From positions 1-6,654 of the forward strand of contig CANBQX010000106.1 in assembly GCA_947371775.1 (NCBI GenBank): a DNA stretch of 6,654 nt, in the 5' to 3' direction. Origin of the DNA: Comamonadaceae bacterium. GTDB taxonomy: Bacteria > Pseudomonadota > Gammaproteobacteria > Burkholderiales > Burkholderiaceae_C. The position numbers were made by a program, and so were the translations under genes. Of the stretch, positions 4,627 through 6,654 are shown one piece after another. The notes below the pieces were generated by a model that made no database searches, was not told the DNA's origin, and saw only the letters and a list, made by a program, of their open reading frames with translations. The stretch's first letter is position 1; each line of letters starts with the position of its first letter.

Positions 4627-5535
4627 ATGAGCATTCAAAATTTTTTGATCAGCCGTTTTTTGAAAGCCCGCCTCAAAGCCAGCCTGAAAATTCCCGCCGA
4701 AATTCGTTTGAACAAAGGCCGTCAATTTCTGGACCAAGACCGAAGCAAACCCAACCCGCGGGTGGCGGTACGCGCCGATGTGATGGCAGGCGTCAAGGTG
4801 GAATGGGTGGAGCCCTTGGAACTGGTGGGCGACAAAGCGGCGCCAGTGTGCATGTACACCCATGGTGGCGGCTACATTGCAGGCAGCGTGAACAGCCACC
4901 GCGATATGGCCCGGCATCTGGCCCTGTTGGCCAAGGTTCGCATGCTGATGGTGGACTATCGGCTGGCGCCCGAGCATCCTTTTCCTGCGGCGCGTGACGA
5001 TGCTTTTGCCGTCTACCGTGCCTTGCTGGACAGCGGCATTGCGGGCAGTCAAATCATGTTGGGCGGCGACAGTGCTGGCGGCAACCTGGCGCTGCTCACG
5101 GCCCAAGGGATCCGCAATGCGGGCTTGGCTGCGCCCCGTGCCCTAGTGCTTTTTTCACCCTGGCTGGACATGACACACCAAAGCGCCACCTACCAAAGCA
5201 ATGCCGCCAAGGACGCCATGCTGGCGCGCCCGCTCCTGGAAGACGCTGCCGCCATGTACGCCCCTGGCATGGTGCGCACCGACGAACGCATTTCGCCGCT
5301 GTTTGGTCATTTAGAGGGCCTGCCGCCCTGCCTGACCGTCGTGAGCCAAACCGAAGTCTTGCTGGACGATTCGCGCAGCCTGCATCGCAAGCTGCAAGCG
5401 CTGGGCCAGGACAGCACCTGTTTGGAATGGAAGAGCACGCCCCACGCGTTTGCGGTCATGCCCAGCCTGCTGCCCGAGGCGCGGGACGCGCTGCGCCAAA
5501 CGGCGGACTTTATGGTCCGCGTGCGGCGCAGCTGA
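4627..5535 (+). CDS. Alpha/beta hydrolase, HSL (family IV) esterase/lactonase
   Basis: This 302-residue alpha/beta-fold hydrolase belongs to the hormone-sensitive-lipase group. The oxyanion-hole motif H79-G-G-G-Y83 and the nucleophile elbow G147-D-S149-A-G-G-N153 are intact, and S149 is the nucleophile. The base is H273 in T-P-H-A-F. The acid lies in T242-E-V-L-L-D-D248, where most relatives have D-P-L-x-D-(E/D), so E243 or D247 is the likely acid. The segment Y-R-L-A-P-E-H-P-F-P-A-A is another family hallmark. The basic N-terminus (about residues 1-32) is the cap region, not a signal peptide, so the enzyme should be cytoplasmic. Family members hydrolyse short to medium esters, and some open epsilon-lactones in terpene degradation. 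Its place right after a Baeyer-Villiger type oxygenase suggests it cleaves that product. The ribosome-binding site is a GAAAGAAAA-like stretch. Confidence 0.88.
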   Translation: MSIQNFLISRFLKARLKASLKIPAEIRLNKGRQFLDQDRSKPNPRVAVRADVMAGVKVEWVEPLELVGDKAAPVCMYTHGGGYIAGSVNSHRDMARHLALLAKVRMLMVDYRLAPEHPFPAARDDAFAVYRALLDSGIAGSQIMLGGDSAGGNLALLTAQGIRNAGLAAPRALVLFSPWLDMTHQSATYQSNAAKDAMLARPLLEDAAAMYAPGMVRTDERISPLFGHLEGLPPCLTVVSQTEVLLDDSRSLHRKLQALGQDSTCLEWKSTPHAFAVMPSLLPEARDALRQTADFMVRVRRS

Positions 5536-5544
5536 TTCAGGCCC

Positions 5545-6654
5545 TTAAGCCCACTGCACCGGGCTTTTGTTGGCGTACCAGCCGTCCACCTTGGGTTCGA
5601 CCACGCTCTCGATACGGCTGCGGCGGATCTTCATGGTGGGCGTCAGGCAACCGTTCTCGATGGACCACGGGTCTTTGGCCACCACAATCATTTGCAGTTT
5701 TTCGTAGTCGGCCACCTGGGCGTTGACTTCACCCAGCAACTGCTCGAGCTGCGCTTGCGCATCGGCACGGAATGCAGGGTCGTTTTGCTTGGGGCGGAAC
5801 TCTTCACCGAGCACCACCACTGCATAGGCGGCAGGCTGCCCCAAGCCGGAGACCATGCTGCTTTCCACCAGGGGGTGGTTGTTGAGCAGGTTCTCAATCG
5901 GCGCAGGTGCCACGTATTTGCCCTTGGAGGTCTTGAACAATTCTTTCAAGCGGCCGGTCACCTTGAGCTGACCATCGGGCGCCAAAGAGCCCAAATCACC
6001 GGTATGGAAAAAGCCATCTTCGGTGAAGCACTCGGCGTCCAGATCAGGGCGCTTGTAGTAGCCCACCATCTGGCCTGGCGACTTGACCAGAATCTCGCCT
6101 TCGGGGCTGATGCGCGCCTGCACGCCGGGGTTGGCCACGCCCACATAGCCAGGTTCGCTGAACTCAAGGGTTGCGGTATGCGAATAGGCAAAGTCTTCGG
6201 TCATGCCCAAACCTTCGAGCAGCTGCAAGCCCAGGCTGCGGTACCAACGAATCAGGTCCGCCGGCAAAGGAGCCGATCCGCTGAAGGCCATCTCCACCTG
6301 GTCCAGGCCCAGGTTGACCAAGATCTTCTTGGCCACCACTTTGCCCAGGAACGGAATTTTCAGAAGAATCGACAACTTGCGCGCCGGCATCTTGGCAAAC
6401 ACCGCCTGCTGGAACTTGAGCCACAAGCGGGGTACCGACACAAACAGCGTAGGACGGGCGCGCTGCAAGTCCGCGGCAAAGGTGTCCAGCGATTCGGCAA
6501 AAAACACATGCACACGGCCCACGACCAGGGAGTTGCACTCAATGACCGCGCGCTCAAACACGTGGGCCAAAGGCAGATACGACAAGACACGGAATTCCTG
6601 ACCGGCGGACGCATCGACGCCGCCCATGTTCAGGCCGACCGAGTATTCGCAGGC
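5545..6654 (-). CDS. Long-chain acyl-CoA synthetase, C-terminal part (5' end outside window)
   Basis: The visible 369 codons are the C-terminal two thirds or so of an AMP-forming acyl-CoA ligase of the long-chain type (COG1022-like). The frame is open to the window edge and reads ACEYSVGLNMGG there, so the internal ATG at 6625-6627 is not a start. Core motifs appear in order on the - strand. L-P-L-A-H-V-F-E-R comes first, then G-L-G-M-T-E, the adenylate-contacting motif, near 6200. G-E-I-L-V-K-S-P-G-Q follows, then H-T-G-D-L-G near 5990-6005, G-R-L-K-E-L-F-K-T-S-K-G-K-Y-V, and P-T-M-K-I-R-R with the C-terminal catalytic lysine at 5629-5631. The enzyme activates a fatty or related carboxylic acid with ATP and CoA. 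It converges on the hydrolase gene with 9 bases between stops. It may activate acids released by that enzyme, but separate transcription leaves this open. Confidence 0.9.
   Translation of the reverse strand, partial: ACEYSVGLNMGGVDASAGQEFRVLSYLPLAHVFERAVIECNSLVVGRVHVFFAESLDTFAADLQRARPTLFVSVPRLWLKFQQAVFAKMPARKLSILLKIPFLGKVVAKKILVNLGLDQVEMAFSGSAPLPADLIRWYRSLGLQLLEGLGMTEDFAYSHTATLEFSEPGYVGVANPGVQARISPEGEILVKSPGQMVGYYKRPDLDAECFTEDGFFHTGDLGSLAPDGQLKVTGRLKELFKTSKGKYVAPAPIENLLNNHPLVESSMVSGLGQPAAYAVVVLGEEFRPKQNDPAFRADAQAQLEQLLGEVNAQVADYEKLQMIVVAKDPWSIENGCLTPTMKIRRSRIESVVEPKVDGWYANKSPVQWA
5547..5571 (+). terminator. Candidate intrinsic terminator of the GST-monooxygenase-hydrolase operon
   Basis: AAGCCC (5547-5552) pairs with GGGCTT (5561-5566) around an eight-base loop and is followed by TTGTT, with T at 5565-5568. 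It lies 11 bases after the hydrolase stop and acts in the + direction. The stem is short, so efficiency is uncertain. It overlaps the last codons of the convergent acyl-CoA synthetase gene. Confidence 0.45.

Noticed and set aside
3061..5106. A 681-codon open frame on the - strand across the oxygenase and hydrolase genes
   Set aside because: It is antisense to two genes with clear motifs. Its translation is rich in His, Gln, Ala and Arg with no recognisable domain, as expected from the codon bias of GC-rich DNA.
6360..6627. ATG at 6625-6627 (- strand) as the start of the acyl-CoA synthetase
   Set aside because: The frame continues upstream with sensible residues to the window edge, and the protein would lack the N-terminal half of the adenylation domain, so the true start is outside.

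Overview
The window looks like chromosomal DNA from a GC-rich betaproteobacterium. My best guess is a Comamonadaceae-type Burkholderiales organism (Rhodoferax, Limnohabitans or Polaromonas relatives). That rests on codon use and the general look of the proteins, not on any search. No rRNA, tRNA, CRISPR array, transposase or integrase gene is visible.

Positions 1 to about 1635 are an accessory stretch of small toxin-antitoxin type genes mixed with gene debris. In order it holds: the last 35 codons of an unidentified gene; a short element resembling the 3' end of a DUF924 gene; the C-terminal scrap of a HigA/XRE-type antitoxin; an apparently intact antitoxin/ParE-type toxin pair joined by an ATGA overlap (304-818); a DUF924 gene reduced to its two ends by an internal deletion (822-1009); an intact MNT-type nucleotidyltransferase (1074-1382); the two ends of its HEPN/DUF86 partner with the middle deleted (1372-1499); and another DUF924-like 3' scrap (1573-1635). 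The first and last DUF924-like scraps match at 42 of 46 bases and bracket most of this stretch.

Positions 1711 to 5535 are orderly metabolic genes on the + strand. They are an NfsB-like nitroreductase, a glutathione S-transferase, a class B (Baeyer-Villiger type) flavin monooxygenase and an HSL-family alpha/beta hydrolase. The last three are separated by 11 and 27 bases and are probably one operon. The first lies 115 bases upstream, across two small hairpins.

The 3' end of the window holds the C-terminal 369 codons of a long-chain acyl-CoA synthetase on the - strand. It converges on the hydrolase with only 9 bases between stop codons.

Read together, the monooxygenase could insert oxygen into a ketone to give an ester or lactone, the hydrolase could open it, and an acyl-CoA synthetase could activate the resulting acid for beta-oxidation. 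This pathway is inferred from gene families and adjacency, and the substrate is unknown. I see no clearly new biological system. The most unusual feature is the eroded toxin-antitoxin cluster with recurring DUF924 tails and an orphaned MNT gene.
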